41,321 nt of DNA from a virus. The position numbers and the translations under genes are program-made. The stretch spans positions 1 to 41,321 of the IMG/VR virus record IMGVR_UViG_3300044712_002646, one strand, 5' to 3'. Below the pieces are notes generated by a model. The model was not told where the DNA came from, did not search any database, and worked only from the letters and a program-made list of their open reading frames with translations. Shown piece by piece: positions 7,030 to 16,595 of this stretch; positions within the stretch are counted from its first letter, which is position 1, and each line of letters begins with the position of its first letter.

Positions 7030-8102
7030 CAGTAGACACTCCAGGTAATCGAACCCAGAACGGGAAACTGGCTGGTCAAAACGGCGATGTCGGCGTCGTG
7101 GGCAGGAGCAATCAGGCGATGACGTGTTTCACCAGCCGCCAACGAGATCGCCTCGCGAAGCGTCGAATAGTAGATGAGCCCTCCAGGCTCGCCGACGCGC
7201 AGCAAGAAATCTTTGAGCGCCGCTTCAATGGACAATCGAACCGCCGTCGTGTCCGGGTCGACGGCGATCTCGAGATCGATCGGCAGGGCGACGGGCGCAA
7301 AAACAATCACCTCGGCTGTCGCCGGTCGCTGGCCATCGATAAAATCCTGCAACTGCGTCACGTCGTCCGTGGTGGGAATAGGATTGTCGCGCTTGACGAT
7401 GAATGTCAGGCCAACCGTGCCAGGACCGCCTTGCAGAGGAAAGCACCAGGATCTGGCAACAAAGCTCTGCGACCCGGCCCAACTGTCGGTGTAGTCGAAC
7501 TTCGCCCCGCCATGCGGCGGCTGTTGAATGCGCCTGGTCAGGCGCTGACGCAGCGTTTCATCGTCCTCGATATCTGCACCCCCGCCGAAATCATCCCCCG
7601 CAGCACCTGCCGATGCCATACCGGCGATGGGCGAAAGCAGATAGACAGGCGTGGCGGCTGCGATATTCCCGCCTAAACCGACGACCGAGGCGATCACCGG
7701 AACCGAAACAGAACCACTGGCCGCCACGGATTCAGATGAACTGACGAACTCGATCCCATCCGACGTTTTCATGGTAACGCCAGCGGGTACGGTGAGAGAA
7801 CCGCTGGCGGAAAAGACAACGACACCCGCGCTTTTCGTTGGCTGGCGGCGAAGAATTCCCCAGGTTTGGGCATGTCTGTCCAGCCAGTCTGTCGCTGAAT
7901 AGGGAAGTATTTGCAAGGCCAGATGCTCGATAAAACCAAGCACCGTATGCCAGGCGGCCGCCTGCACGCGGGCCTGAACCTCGATATCGGATCTGCGCAG
8001 AAATTCGTCGGCGCCCATGCGCGCCAGGAAATCGGCTCGCATCTGAGACAAAAGCTCTGAAAGAGACGGACGCACGAAGCTAATCCCAAGATCGTCAGCC
8101 AC
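7029..8102 (-). CDS. Baseplate J / Mu gp47-like protein
   Basis: The 357-residue protein has the baseplate J features: an N-terminal helical part with WLDRHAQTWGI, a beta domain with GIEFVSS, then GLGGNI, and DDETLRQRL followed by GGAKFDY. It forms the wedge of the contractile baseplate. It overlaps the gp46-like gene by 8 nt, indicating coupled translation. Confidence 0.93.
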   Translation of the reverse strand: MADDLGISFVRPSLSELLSQMRADFLARMGADEFLRRSDIEVQARVQAAAWHTVLGFIEHLALQILPYSATDWLDRHAQTWGILRRQPTKSAGVVVFSASGSLTVPAGVTMKTSDGIEFVSSSESVAASGSVSVPVIASVVGLGGNIAAATPVYLLSPIAGMASAGAAGDDFGGGADIEDDETLRQRLTRRIQQPPHGGAKFDYTDSWAGSQSFVARSWCFPLQGGPGTVGLTFIVKRDNPIPTTDDVTQLQDFIDGQRPATAEVIVFAPVALPIDLEIAVDPDTTAVRLSIEAALKDFLLRVGEPGGLIYYSTLREAISLAAGETRHRLIAPAHDADIAVLTSQFPVLGSITWSVY

Positions 8103-8547
8103 CGATCAAGCTCCATAAGTTTGAAAATCGCATTTCGATCTTTCGCCCACCCCGGGCCTCGTAAATTTCGACCCGAAGCGCGACGGTGGTTAACCCCATG
8201 CGCTCGACCGATACCGGAACGCTCACAGCGATTCCATCCTCGATCATCCAGTGCAGAGCTTCTTCGGAGTAGAACTTCGCCCTAGCCATCGTTTCCTGAG
8301 TGATAGTTTCACGCGCCAAAAGCCAGAGGCGCGAGCCGAATTTGTCGCCCACAATGGCCAGCGTCGCATCCCCCCACCAGCCCAAGCGGCCCATGATGTC
8401 GTCGGGCAACCTGTCGTCTGGATCGGCGCGCCGCCAGGTAAACAGGCTGATGACGACGGAGCGCGCCAATGGCGCCAGATCGGCGGGAATCGTTTTGTAA
8501 TCCGTTCCGTCGACGGTGACGATCACGTCCTGATGAATGAAACTCAT
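8095..8547 (-). CDS. Mu gp46-like baseplate wedge protein
   Basis: The 150-residue protein is of the GP46/gp25-like type: an N-terminal SLFTWRRADPDDRLPD motif, then GWWGDA and SRLWLLARETITQETMARA, typical for Mu gp46. It links baseplate hub and wedge. It overlaps both neighbours by a few bases. Confidence 0.9.
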   Translation of the reverse strand: MSFIHQDVIVTVDGTDYKTIPADLAPLARSVVISLFTWRRADPDDRLPDDIMGRLGWWGDATLAIVGDKFGSRLWLLARETITQETMARAKFYSEEALHWMIEDGIAVSVPVSVERMGLTTVALRVEIYEARGGRKIEMRFSNLWSLIGG

Positions 8548-9122
8548 GCCCAGGGCCTTGGTATTTCAGACGGGTTGTAATCATAGGAAACGCTGGTGAC
8601 GACCGCGCCGATCGTCCAGCTTTCCGATTTGAAGTTGTTGCCGCCCAGCCAAGTCAGGCGTTGTGGTCCGTATCCATGCACATCCCAATCCAGAATTTCG
8701 TCGGCATGGACACGAACATGTTTTCCACTCATGACCAATTCGCCGTCGCTTCTGATCCTGACATTCAGCGGCGAATAGACCTCGATCCTGTCGCGCTTTA
8801 AATAGACTCGCTGGTTCTGGTCGTCATGCACCGCGACTTCGCCCTCGGCGATTTGCAGGCGATAGCGCCTATCTGACGTGATGATGGCGATGCCGTGCGA
8901 TCTATCTCCACCAGGAAACAGAATTACCGCTTCCGAGCCAGCATGAGCGCGGCTTGTGAATCCGTAATTCTCGGGGAAATCGACCTTGTCCTTGACCTCG
9001 CCTGAGAGCACCCGGAACTGACCCGTCTGCATCTTGCCATCATGCAGGACGCACAGCACCGCCCGGGCGATCAGATTATTGATGCGCCTTTCAAGCCACG
9101 CGATCATGTCAGTCAAATCCAT
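8544..9122 (-). CDS. Baseplate assembly protein V / Mu gp45-like spike
   Basis: The 192-residue protein has the gp45 pattern: an OB-like N-terminal part with SGEVKDKVDFPENYGFTSRA, GSEAVILFPGGDRSHGI, then YRLQIAEGEVAVHDDQ and a repetitive beta-helix-like C-terminus. Proteins of this type form the membrane-piercing spike under the tail tube. It overlaps the start of gp46 by 4 nt (ATGA). Confidence 0.9.
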   Translation of the reverse strand: MDLTDMIAWLERRINNLIARAVLCVLHDGKMQTGQFRVLSGEVKDKVDFPENYGFTSRAHAGSEAVILFPGGDRSHGIAIITSDRRYRLQIAEGEVAVHDDQNQRVYLKRDRIEVYSPLNVRIRSDGELVMSGKHVRVHADEILDWDVHGYGPQRLTWLGGNNFKSESWTIGAVVTSVSYDYNPSEIPRPWA

Positions 9123-10203
9123 CAGCAGGATCGCCAGGCTTCAAGTCGGCGAATTTTCCATTCGATTTCGCCTTCGGCGCTTGCGGGCTTGGCGTCCAGG
9201 CGCCAGGCGGCGCAACGGTCAGCGTGCAGATCGTTCCGGACTCAGACAGGCTGTATTCTACCTCGCCTATCAATAATTCCGTTTTAAATCCAATCAGATC
9301 GTCATCGACAAAGACGTTGCTGTTGGGAGCCCACAGAGCCCCATCACCCTGCCGCCAGCCCTGCACCGTGTATGTCGCCTTCCATGAATTTCCAAAGGCG
9401 GATGCGCATTCCCAGGCCGCTTGGTCGGCGCACATCCGACCATCCGCCTGTCCGGACGCAACCGTCACCTTGCGACGTTGCGCGCGGATCGCGCTATCGG
9501 TTGCCGATCCCTCGCCTTCGCTTGCCGATACGCCGAAATCTTCATCAGATCCCGAGCGCTGGCCCTTGACGATATAGGTGCGGAATCTCTTGGCAGCGTC
9601 ACGCTCGGCCTGGCCAGTCAAGATATTTTCGCCCAGCACCAAAGCGGTTGCGTTGCGAACGCCTCCCGCCCGGGTCAGCACCAAATTGCCATCGCCGTCG
9701 TCGGTGGCCAGCAGGGCGCGCAGACGCAGCACCTTGTCCAACACGTTGAACGCCGTTTCGCCCTGCTCGACCTGCACATCCGATATGGGATCTTGCAAAC
9801 CGGACTCTGAGCGCACGGACACGCCAAAGGGGCGCGCCAACTCGGACGCCAGCGATAAGACGGACAACCCCATATATTGACCGGGCTTGTCGGGCGCCGA
9901 GCAATCGACCAGATCAGCGGTTTTCGAACGCCCCTTGACCGACACTTTGATCGAGGTCGCGTCGTAAGCGATTGGGGCGGCGTCGATCCAGCCCGTCAGC
10001 ATCTTGTCGCCACCGAACCACAATTCGCACGATTGGCCTGGCTGCACGCGCATACCGGCTGCGTTCGATCCTGGCCAATCCTCGGTAACCGACAGATCAA
10101 AATCGCGCGCCACGCGGTCGATGCCAGTAGTAACGCGCACAGATTTCCAGCCCATGAACTCGCGCCCGTCAACGACAAGGCGAACTTCGTCCAAATCGCT
10201 CAT
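9109..10203 (-). CDS. Mu gp44-like baseplate hub protein (late control D family)
   Basis: The 364-residue protein shows the gpD/gp44 hub features: N-terminal DEVRLVVDGREFMGWKSVRV, a segment with CELWFGGDKMLTGWIDA, KGRSKTADLVDCSA, and VEQGETAFNVLDKVLRLRALL. It forms the hub on which the spike sits. It overlaps the spike gene by 14 nt. Confidence 0.9.
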   Translation of the reverse strand: MSDLDEVRLVVDGREFMGWKSVRVTTGIDRVARDFDLSVTEDWPGSNAAGMRVQPGQSCELWFGGDKMLTGWIDAAPIAYDATSIKVSVKGRSKTADLVDCSAPDKPGQYMGLSVLSLASELARPFGVSVRSESGLQDPISDVQVEQGETAFNVLDKVLRLRALLATDDGDGNLVLTRAGGVRNATALVLGENILTGQAERDAAKRFRTYIVKGQRSGSDEDFGVSASEGEGSATDSAIRAQRRKVTVASGQADGRMCADQAAWECASAFGNSWKATYTVQGWRQGDGALWAPNSNVFVDDDLIGFKTELLIGEVEYSLSESGTICTLTVAPPGAWTPSPQAPKAKSNGKFADLKPGDPADGFD

Positions 10204-11360
10204 CAGGCGCTCAAAACACTTAACGTCTCGACCGGGACAAAGCCGGGATGCGCGATTTTATTTCGTCCGACGATCTGCACTTCTCGCGCCAACGGATCTT
10301 CATACATGTCATAGGCCAGGACCAAAGCGGGAACGACCGATTTTGGGGTAATCTCGACCAAACGGGGGCTGGACGCCGCCGACCGGGTAATTCCAGTCAC
10401 CGTTTCGCTGCGCAGGTTCACAAGCTGGCGGAACAGAACATCATCGCTTGCCTGCACTTCTTGAAACTCAATGGATTTTGCAAGCGAATCGCGAGCGGAA
10501 ACGGCATCGTCATAACTTAACCAACTTGTATTCACTGCCGCATCGCAGGCGCCGCACAGCGCATTCACCTGCAAAAACTGGTCGAGCGCCCTGGCGTTCG
10601 CGGCCTCGGCCAAGCGATCCGGCGTGGCGTAGATCGGATCGTCGACAACCCAGTCAGATCCGACTTGCGACAAGCCCTGAACAGACTGAGCGCCGGAAAA
10701 TCCGGTGAAGATCGGCGTGATCGATGACCCCAGCCTGTCCGGCGACTTAACTAAATCGGATGCCAGGCTCGACAACTGCGAAAGTTGCCCAGACCAGCCG
10801 CCCGGCGCGTATCTGGACAGGCCCGACAGCGATTGCAGGCGCGATACAAGCTGCGACGCAGCACTGTCACCCACGAAACCCGCACGCCCGGACGTGCCGA
10901 AGATACGAAGAAAGCGATCAAGCGCCGCCAGCCTCGACCCGGAAGATGCACTTTTTACGCTCCAGCCGGACAAGGGTCGCGATGAAGGATAGACAAGTTC
11001 GCCCGCCTCGACGAACGGAATGCTGAAAGTGCACATTCCGCCCTCGTCCTTCGATTCCCGAAAGGTGGCGGGTCGCGCAACGACATGAAGCGATCCACGC
11101 CAAGGGTGAACCAGCTCGCCGGGTCCAGCCTTCTCAAGCGCATCCAAAAGCTGGTCGCGGGCCTGCATGTAATCCGGCCCGACAACAAAACATTCAAGCG
11201 TGAATTCGCGCGAGGCGCGGCCCATGTCCTCGGACAGCGGTTTATCGCGCTTGGGGTATTCATGCAGAACGATGCGCCTGCCCGCCGTTCCACTGGCATT
11301 GTCGACGAAGAACGGGACGCCCCTGAACGAGGCGGGCCGCAATTGATCGCGCCAAGCCAT
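10203..11360 (-). CDS. DNA circularization N-domain / Mu gp43-like tail protein
   Basis: The 385-residue protein starts with the characteristic N-terminal domain: WRDQLRPASFRGVPFFVD, RRIVLHEYPKRD and FTLECFVVGPDYMQARDQLL. Despite the family name (DNA circulation protein N), it is a baseplate component in Mu-like tails. It sits between the tape measure and hub genes and shares a single base with each. Confidence 0.88.
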   Translation of the reverse strand: MAWRDQLRPASFRGVPFFVDNASGTAGRRIVLHEYPKRDKPLSEDMGRASREFTLECFVVGPDYMQARDQLLDALEKAGPGELVHPWRGSLHVVARPATFRESKDEGGMCTFSIPFVEAGELVYPSSRPLSGWSVKSASSGSRLAALDRFLRIFGTSGRAGFVGDSAASQLVSRLQSLSGLSRYAPGGWSGQLSQLSSLASDLVKSPDRLGSSITPIFTGFSGAQSVQGLSQVGSDWVVDDPIYATPDRLAEAANARALDQFLQVNALCGACDAAVNTSWLSYDDAVSARDSLAKSIEFQEVQASDDVLFRQLVNLRSETVTGITRSAASSPRLVEITPKSVVPALVLAYDMYEDPLAREVQIVGRNKIAHPGFVPVETLSVLSA

Positions 11361-13078
11361 CAGCCGCCCGCCACGGCCAAGCGGCGATAGCCGACATTGG
11401 TTGAAACGGACACGGGCGCCGAAGCTGGCGTGTTGTTCTCGACCCTGGTTCCGGCAGGAACGCCATCGAAGCGGACGACGATCTCGCCCTCGACGCGCTG
11501 GCGGGAAGCGGTCAGAACACGGCTGCGTTCGGGTGCAGTCTGATCTGCACCGGCAGCAGCGGCCTGGCCCTGCTGGGCGTAGAGATAGGATTGAGCGGGC
11601 GACGCGCTTGATGGCACGCCGCCATCAGCCCTAGGCGAGGGCGCAATGGCCGATTCAGGGATCGGAGGAACATCAGGACCGGCAAAGCCCATCGCCTCGC
11701 CCGCCCAGGAAATCGCCTTGGCGACGGGCGCAAACAAAGCCTGAAAGGTTTTCACCCAACTCCCAACGATTCTCGTCAACCCATCAAAGGCGCGCTGGAA
11801 ATCGAGCGTGAAAACACCGGCCATGAACTCTGAAACACCGGCCAGGGTTTCCCTGATTCCCGTCCAAATGTCCGACCACCACGACGCGACCGACGACCAG
11901 TTTGCATAAAGCAGATAAACCGAGCCAGCCAATGCGGCGATACCCGCCACAACCCAGGCAAGCGGATTGGCAAGCAAAGCAGCCGAGAACGACCAGACGA
12001 CAGGAATCAATTTGGCGATGGCGCCAAACAGGCTGACGCCACCGAATTTCGCCGTCGCCATCGTGTAGCCAAGAACACCGACCGATTTTGCCAAACTGAG
12101 AACGGCGACAACGGTCGGCGCGATATAAATCCCGGCCATGATGTAGAACATGTTGCCAGCGCCGCCAGCCGCGCTTGACATTTTATTGATGGCAGAAAAC
12201 ACACTCATGATTCCACGGCCCAGGCCCGCCCAATCAAAGGCGCGCAAGCCAACAGCCAGATCCTGCACAACAGCGGTAACGCGCGACGAAATAAGCTCGC
12301 GGTTGGCGGCTATCCATTCCGCCAATCCATTCACAAGCGGGGTCAATGTCGGCGCCAATTGCGCGCCGATGGCGTTGCGCAACCCCATTGTCGTCATGTG
12401 CAGACGATCAAACGAATCGCCCAATTCATCGGCCTGCGCAGCCGCTTCGTCGGACAGAACGATCCCCAAATGACGCGCTTCCTCGGCGGCCTTGCGCATA
12501 CCTTCTGCGCCATCGACCAACATCGGAATCAAGTCGGCCCCAGATTTCCCGAATGCCGTCTGCGCAATAATCGTTCGAAGTGCGGCGTTCTCGTTCTTCT
12601 GCATCGCATTGGCGAGTTCGGGCATGACATCGGCGGCGCTGCGCACATGTCCGGCGGCATCGCGAGTCTTGATGCCCAATTTCTGGAACATTGCCGCCGC
12701 GTCCTTGTTTTGCCCAAGAGCAGCACCGGCAATCGCCTTATTCAACTTCACCATGCCATTGGACAGGCTTTCCGCCTCGACACCATCCAGCTTGGCTTTA
12801 TACTGAAATTCCTGCAACTTCTCGGCGGAAATGCCAATCTTGGTTGACAGGTCATGCACCGCCGATCCTGTTTCGGAAAAACCCTTTACCAGTTCATAGA
12901 GCCCTGCCGCCGAAGCGCCAGCGGTGATGAAACCCAACGGGCCAACAGCACCAGCCATCTTGTCACGAAAATTTCCGGCGGCACCGCCAACTCCACCCAA
13001 CGCCCTTGAAATCTTGGCAAGCGGGCGCGATGCCCGATCAACAACGCTGATGATGGCCTTTAAGCTAAAATCGCTCAT
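11360..13078 (-). CDS. Tail tape measure protein
   Basis: The 572-residue protein has an N-terminal TP901-like domain (SDFSLKAIISVVDRASRPL, then GISAEKLQEFQYKAKLDGV) and strongly hydrophobic stretches at about 310-340 and 365-395, the latter with the typical NPLAWVVAGIAALAG followed by YANW. The C-terminus is Ala/Ser/Pro-rich. It sets tail length. It directly follows the frameshifting chaperone gene, the usual order. Confidence 0.92.
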   Translation of the reverse strand: MSDFSLKAIISVVDRASRPLAKISRALGGVGGAAGNFRDKMAGAVGPLGFITAGASAAGLYELVKGFSETGSAVHDLSTKIGISAEKLQEFQYKAKLDGVEAESLSNGMVKLNKAIAGAALGQNKDAAAMFQKLGIKTRDAAGHVRSAADVMPELANAMQKNENAALRTIIAQTAFGKSGADLIPMLVDGAEGMRKAAEEARHLGIVLSDEAAAQADELGDSFDRLHMTTMGLRNAIGAQLAPTLTPLVNGLAEWIAANRELISSRVTAVVQDLAVGLRAFDWAGLGRGIMSVFSAINKMSSAAGGAGNMFYIMAGIYIAPTVVAVLSLAKSVGVLGYTMATAKFGGVSLFGAIAKLIPVVWSFSAALLANPLAWVVAGIAALAGSVYLLYANWSSVASWWSDIWTGIRETLAGVSEFMAGVFTLDFQRAFDGLTRIVGSWVKTFQALFAPVAKAISWAGEAMGFAGPDVPPIPESAIAPSPRADGGVPSSASPAQSYLYAQQGQAAAAGADQTAPERSRVLTASRQRVEGEIVVRFDGVPAGTRVENNTPASAPVSVSTNVGYRRLAVAGG

Positions 13079-13505
13079 GTGCCTTTTCCAAGATCGGAAT
13101 TAATGCGATTGGCCTGGGCTTCCCAGAAGGGAAGCTCGTGCAGAGGGATATCGTTGATTTCAGACCTGGACCAACCGAAGAAGAATCCAACAGCGACGGC
13201 ACGACCTAGGATATCTCCGCCGCCGACGGCGTGAAAAAACTCATCATCACCGCCGCGCAACCATTAAAATCCTCTATCGACATCGACTTAACAGACGAAA
13301 GAGGGATGTCGCCCAGCTTCGAGATCAGACGACCGACGGCCTGAGGATCGACACGAGTAGACTCCCCACCCTCAAGGGCAAGGACGGGATAGCCACATTC
13401 CATGACATCACCCGCCCTGACCGGGCGCAGACAGATCTCGCTGATCTCTTTCCCATGCGCGCTGATGGGGCTTGAAAGCTTGAAGGTTTTCTTCTCACCA
13501 CTCAT
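13075..13505 (-). CDS. Tail assembly chaperone, -1 frameshift fusion (gpE+E'-like)
   Basis: Ribosomes that slip back by one base at TTTTTTC (13233-13239) would join the first 91 residues of the upstream frame to 52 residues of the downstream frame (13233 to 13075), giving about 143 residues. The downstream part contains FFFGWSRSEINDIPLHELPF, with the W-pattern of gpE'/GpU-like chaperone extensions that bind the tape measure protein. The second frame has no good start codon of its own (only a TTG). Its position directly before the tape measure gene matches lambda G-GT and P2 E+E'. Confidence 0.75.
13206..13505 (-). CDS. Tail assembly chaperone, unshifted form (Mu gp41-like)
   Basis: The 99-residue protein resembles the phage tail assembly chaperone family: FKLSSPI near the start, ICLRPVRAGDVMEC, and a C-terminal SIEDFNGCAAVMMSFF. 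It lies between the tube and tape measure genes. Its last codons overlap the alternative frame that follows the slippery site. It overlaps the tube gene by 4 nt. Confidence 0.85.
   Translation of the reverse strand: MSGEKKTFKLSSPISAHGKEISEICLRPVRAGDVMECGYPVLALEGGESTRVDPQAVGRLISKLGDIPLSSVKSMSIEDFNGCAAVMMSFFTPSAAEIS
13233..13239 (-). other. Programmed -1 frameshift slippery heptamer
   Basis: On the minus strand the heptamer T TTT TTC is in the correct phase (codons AGT TTT TTC ACG in the zero frame) and both tRNAs can re-pair after a -1 slip. The next codon in the new frame is CAC. The downstream zero-frame stop is only a few codons further. This is the canonical arrangement for tail chaperone frameshifting. 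Confidence 0.75.
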
Positions 13506-13852
13506 TGCCAGGTTCCCTTCTTGCCTTCAAATTTCATTTTGCGCGTGCCCTTGCCCGCCTCGACTCCAGCCTCACCCGCCAGATAGGCGCCGGAAAGCAC
13601 GGCAGTCAGCCCAGACTTAAGTTCGACCGTGATCACGCCGTCGGTCATGTCGGCGATCGTCTGGAATGGGAAATCGGCGGGAACGACCGCCTCGACCTCG
13701 ATCGAGGGGATCAGATCCTTCTCGGTGAAATAGCCGGGAACGACGCCTTCCTTCGAGGTTTCCTGGATGTTGACGGTGACATCCTCGCTGGCCAGCGTAA
13801 GCTGCGCCCCGTCGATCTTGAAATAGCAGGTTCCGCCAATCGGCTTAGCCAT
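13502..13852 (-). CDS. Phage tail tube protein
   Basis: The 116-residue protein has the tail tube family pattern: GGTCYFKIDGAQLTL, an EDVTVNI strand, KEGVVPGYFTEK, and VVPADFPFQTIADMTDGVIT. It polymerises into the inner tube of the contractile tail. It follows the sheath gene after a short gap with AGGAGA before the ATG. Confidence 0.92.
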   Translation of the reverse strand: MAKPIGGTCYFKIDGAQLTLASEDVTVNIQETSKEGVVPGYFTEKDLIPSIEVEAVVPADFPFQTIADMTDGVITVELKSGLTAVLSGAYLAGEAGVEAGKGTRKMKFEGKKGTWQ

Positions 13853-13881
13853 GGTTCATGTCTCCTGTTTTGGGATTGGCG

Positions 13882-15378
13882 TTAGTATTGCAGCCGGAAC
13901 TGGGCCAGCAGGGCGAAGATGCGCAACTGGTTGATAAGATCAGGCGGATACAGAACGTCGATGCGGTTGGGGTTGCTTTCATTGCGCCTGACGATCAGGT
14001 TCTTCTCGAACGCCTTGGCGTTTTCAAAGATTCCCATCTCGACCAATTCCTGATAGGCGGCGACCAATTCGGCGCGAATGATCTTTGGCGTCACGATGGC
14101 CAGGCCGTCTCCGAAGCGCGTTCCGTCGTCGGCCAGCGCGTGGCGTCCGAATTTCGACGTCAGGCGCGTTTTCATGTAACGTATGCCAAAGGATAGCTGG
14201 AACAGAATTTCGGCATCCAGATAACTTTGATCCGGTTGGTTCCAGGCGTTCTTTTGGTAGGTCGTCACCGAACGGTCGATGCGAACGACGCCGCTGTCGT
14301 GATTGGCCGCCGCCACGCCGTGGGCATAAAGCGACTGACGATCAGTGATCGTGAAGCGCTGGCCCGGACGGGCAGGCAGCAGGCCCACCAGTTCCAAAGT
14401 TTGCGTTGGGCGGGCCGGTTCATTGTCGAGCGAACGGGCCGAACGCGCACCCCAGGCGCCGACATTCTCCCACAATGGGTTGGGCAAATCGGTTTCAAAC
14501 CCGAAGACCGTTCCATGCTGGTCGTTGTTGGTTGCGCCAAACGTCACCAGGGACGACAGACTGCCGCGCTTGGCCGACCAGACATGGCCGTATTTCTGAC
14601 GCAGCGGCGACCAGCGGCCCGAGGTATCGCCAAGCTCAAGCTTCAGGGCCTCGAGTGCTGCGGCATCGGTATAGGGGTTGACGAAGCTGCCGTAATATTC
14701 GTCGCCCATCGCCGTGATGGCATCGGCAACGTCGGGATTTCCGGAACCGCCCGACATGGCAGTGACGGCCAGCGAAACACCGTACGGATAATTCTCGGCG
14801 CCAATCGAGCCGTAATAGTTGGGAACCAGCGTCACATCGTTGCCGGTTTCACCCTTCCATTTGCAGGTCAGATTCACCTTGGCAGGGGTCACGCCATCGA
14901 CAGCAGCGGAAACCGGAAGCGCTTCGTTTGCATTGATGGCGGCTGCCAGGCTGGTGGCGATGGAAGCAGCCGTGTCGGCGGTGTAAACGCTGACACGCAC
15001 CCGCTGAGCCGCAACGTACAGATTGAGCGTTCCGGCAGCCGTGGCCGGGCCCAAAACGGTGATGCTGCCAGTGGAGGCAACGCCCGCCGAATCGTCGGAC
15101 AGGGGGCAGACCCAGATTTCACTGGATGCGTTCGAGAGGCGGGCATATTTGTGCATGCGGGCCAGCATCGAGCCCGCGCCGAATTTCTCGATGGCTTCGT
15201 CGGTCGAGTTCACCAGAATGGGCGTTCCGGCCAGAGCCGTTCCCGATGAAAGTTTCTGGCCGAACAGGAACAGCCGGGAATCGTTCCTGAAATAGTTGGC
15301 CTGGCTGGGGTCGACCTCGGCATAGAACAGAGGAACCAGCGCATCGGCGGGAATGTTGTTAAACGAGACAGCGCCCAT
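13882..15378 (-). CDS. Contractile tail sheath protein
   Basis: The 498-residue protein is Mu gpL-like: N-terminal FNNIPADALVPLFYAEVDPS, middle segments with LPARPGQRFTITDRQSLYAHGVA, and a C-terminal LIVRRNESNPNRIDVLYPPD. Its presence proves a contractile (myovirus) tail. It sits directly before the tube gene. Confidence 0.95.
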   Translation of the reverse strand: MGAVSFNNIPADALVPLFYAEVDPSQANYFRNDSRLFLFGQKLSSGTALAGTPILVNSTDEAIEKFGAGSMLARMHKYARLSNASSEIWVCPLSDDSAGVASTGSITVLGPATAAGTLNLYVAAQRVRVSVYTADTAASIATSLAAAINANEALPVSAAVDGVTPAKVNLTCKWKGETGNDVTLVPNYYGSIGAENYPYGVSLAVTAMSGGSGNPDVADAITAMGDEYYGSFVNPYTDAAALEALKLELGDTSGRWSPLRQKYGHVWSAKRGSLSSLVTFGATNNDQHGTVFGFETDLPNPLWENVGAWGARSARSLDNEPARPTQTLELVGLLPARPGQRFTITDRQSLYAHGVAAANHDSGVVRIDRSVTTYQKNAWNQPDQSYLDAEILFQLSFGIRYMKTRLTSKFGRHALADDGTRFGDGLAIVTPKIIRAELVAAYQELVEMGIFENAKAFEKNLIVRRNESNPNRIDVLYPPDLINQLRIFALLAQFRLQY

Positions 15379-15381
15379 GGC

Positions 15382-15573
15382 TTAGCTCTCCTTGGCGTTG
15401 CGGGGTTTCTGGGAAACGGATTCAGGGGGGGTAGATGCGCGATCGATATCGCCGTCACGCAGACGAGACAGCCAGTATTGAGTGCGCGGAACATCCCGCC
15501 CGGCATCGGGCAGATAGCCGCCGCGCTCGGGGTCGGGCACCATCACCCCATTCTTCGGCTTGACGAACATCAA
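15382..15573 (-). CDS. DUF2635 protein (Mu gp38-like)
   Basis: The 63-residue protein matches the small DUF2635 family (FVKPKNGVMVPDPERGGYLP followed by a RTQYWLSRLRDGD segment). It is conserved immediately upstream of the sheath gene in Mu-like tails; its role is unknown. Confidence 0.85.
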   Translation of the reverse strand: MMFVKPKNGVMVPDPERGGYLPDAGRDVPRTQYWLSRLRDGDIDRASTPPESVSQKPRNAKES

Positions 15574-16152
15574 CTATCCTCCTGATTCAAGGTTGATCTC
15601 TATTCTCGCATCGATCCTTGTGTCAGGACCGGGCTTGTGCAAATTGGGATCGGCTGGGTCGATGGCGTCGACATCAAGATCGATTCCCAGAAGCGGCGGA
15701 AGACGATTGAGGCGTTCCTTCATAGGCTCGATCACCGTCTTTGCGGAAAAGCCCAACAGATAGAACAGGCGGGCCCGATTGCAGGCCAGCACCTTGCCCT
15801 GGGTGTAGTAAATCTCGCTGTGGTCTGCGTCTGGCTCGACACCCAGGATGGCCTCAAAAACCTCGTGGCGCAGATCATGGACAGCATCGACACTAGTAAG
15901 GCCAGGCTCGTCGGCCTGCGAGTTGTCGATACCCAGAATCACCGCAAAATGTTCAGCAACATTTTGATCAAGTGTGTTGGTCGACGGCTGGTCGGGGTCG
16001 TCGTCGTCCTTAACCACAAAAGCGCAGGGAACGCCTGTTTTTGTTTTTTCCTGAAGTTCGGCCACTTCAGCATATTTGGCCGAACCATAGACACGCCTGG
16101 AAAAGCTGGGGCAGGCGTCGCGCAAGCGCTTGACGATGGGCGACAGTTTCAT
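15574..16152 (-). CDS. Mu gp37-like tail terminator protein
   Basis: The 192-residue protein has the gp37/DUF1834-type pattern: PIVKRLRDACPSFSRRVYGS, then VPCAFVVKDDDDPDQPS, and VDAVHDLRHEVFEAILG. Such proteins cap the tail or join it to the head. It overlaps the preceding gene by 4 nt. Confidence 0.8.
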   Translation of the reverse strand: MKLSPIVKRLRDACPSFSRRVYGSAKYAEVAELQEKTKTGVPCAFVVKDDDDPDQPSTNTLDQNVAEHFAVILGIDNSQADEPGLTSVDAVHDLRHEVFEAILGVEPDADHSEIYYTQGKVLACNRARLFYLLGFSAKTVIEPMKERLNRLPPLLGIDLDVDAIDPADPNLHKPGPDTRIDARIEINLESGG

Positions 16153-16595
16153 TTCGGAAGGATCGCCTGCTGGTAGGCCGAGACAAGGCCAGTGTTGATT
16201 TCCACTTGGTGTGCACGAAGCGCTTCGGCCATGAATGGCCTTGCCGTCATCTTCGATGTTCCAAAAGCCAGGAACCAGGAATAGAAAGTCGGACCGCGGC
16301 GCTTTGGGCCAATCGACAGCGCCAGACCGTCTCGGTCAAGAACGCGATAGAAAATAGACCGTTGAACCGCTCCCGTCAGTTTTGCGGGCGCCTCACCATC
16401 GGACGAAGACTTGTGCAGCATGCCACCCCAAACGGAATAACTGCGACCAGACCCCTCTTTCCTTCCGGCAAGTTTTCGCCCGCTCTGCCGTACTTTCTTG
16501 GCGCCTTCGCGCAACACCTTCTTCAAAGGCGCCTTGTTTAGAATCAGCGCTTTTGCGCCGATGAAATCGACATTGACTTCAAAGGGAGGAAGCAC
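16149..16595 (-). CDS. HK97 gp10-like head-tail/tail completion protein
   Basis: The 148-residue basic protein resembles HK97 gp10-type tail completion proteins: KVLREGAKKVRQSGRKLAG, and a C-terminal YSWFLAFGTSKMTARPFM followed by AEALRAHQ. The FGT-x(5)-RPFM-x-A pattern is the hallmark. It lies between the head-closure and tail terminator genes. Confidence 0.75.
   Translation of the reverse strand: MLPPFEVNVDFIGAKALILNKAPLKKVLREGAKKVRQSGRKLAGRKEGSGRSYSVWGGMLHKSSSDGEAPAKLTGAVQRSIFYRVLDRDGLALSIGPKRRGPTFYSWFLAFGTSKMTARPFMAEALRAHQVEINTGLVSAYQQAILPK

Noticed and set aside
14227-15249. 340-codon open frame opposite the tail sheath gene
   Set aside because: Antisense shadow with Arg/Gly-rich composition; the sheath is certain.
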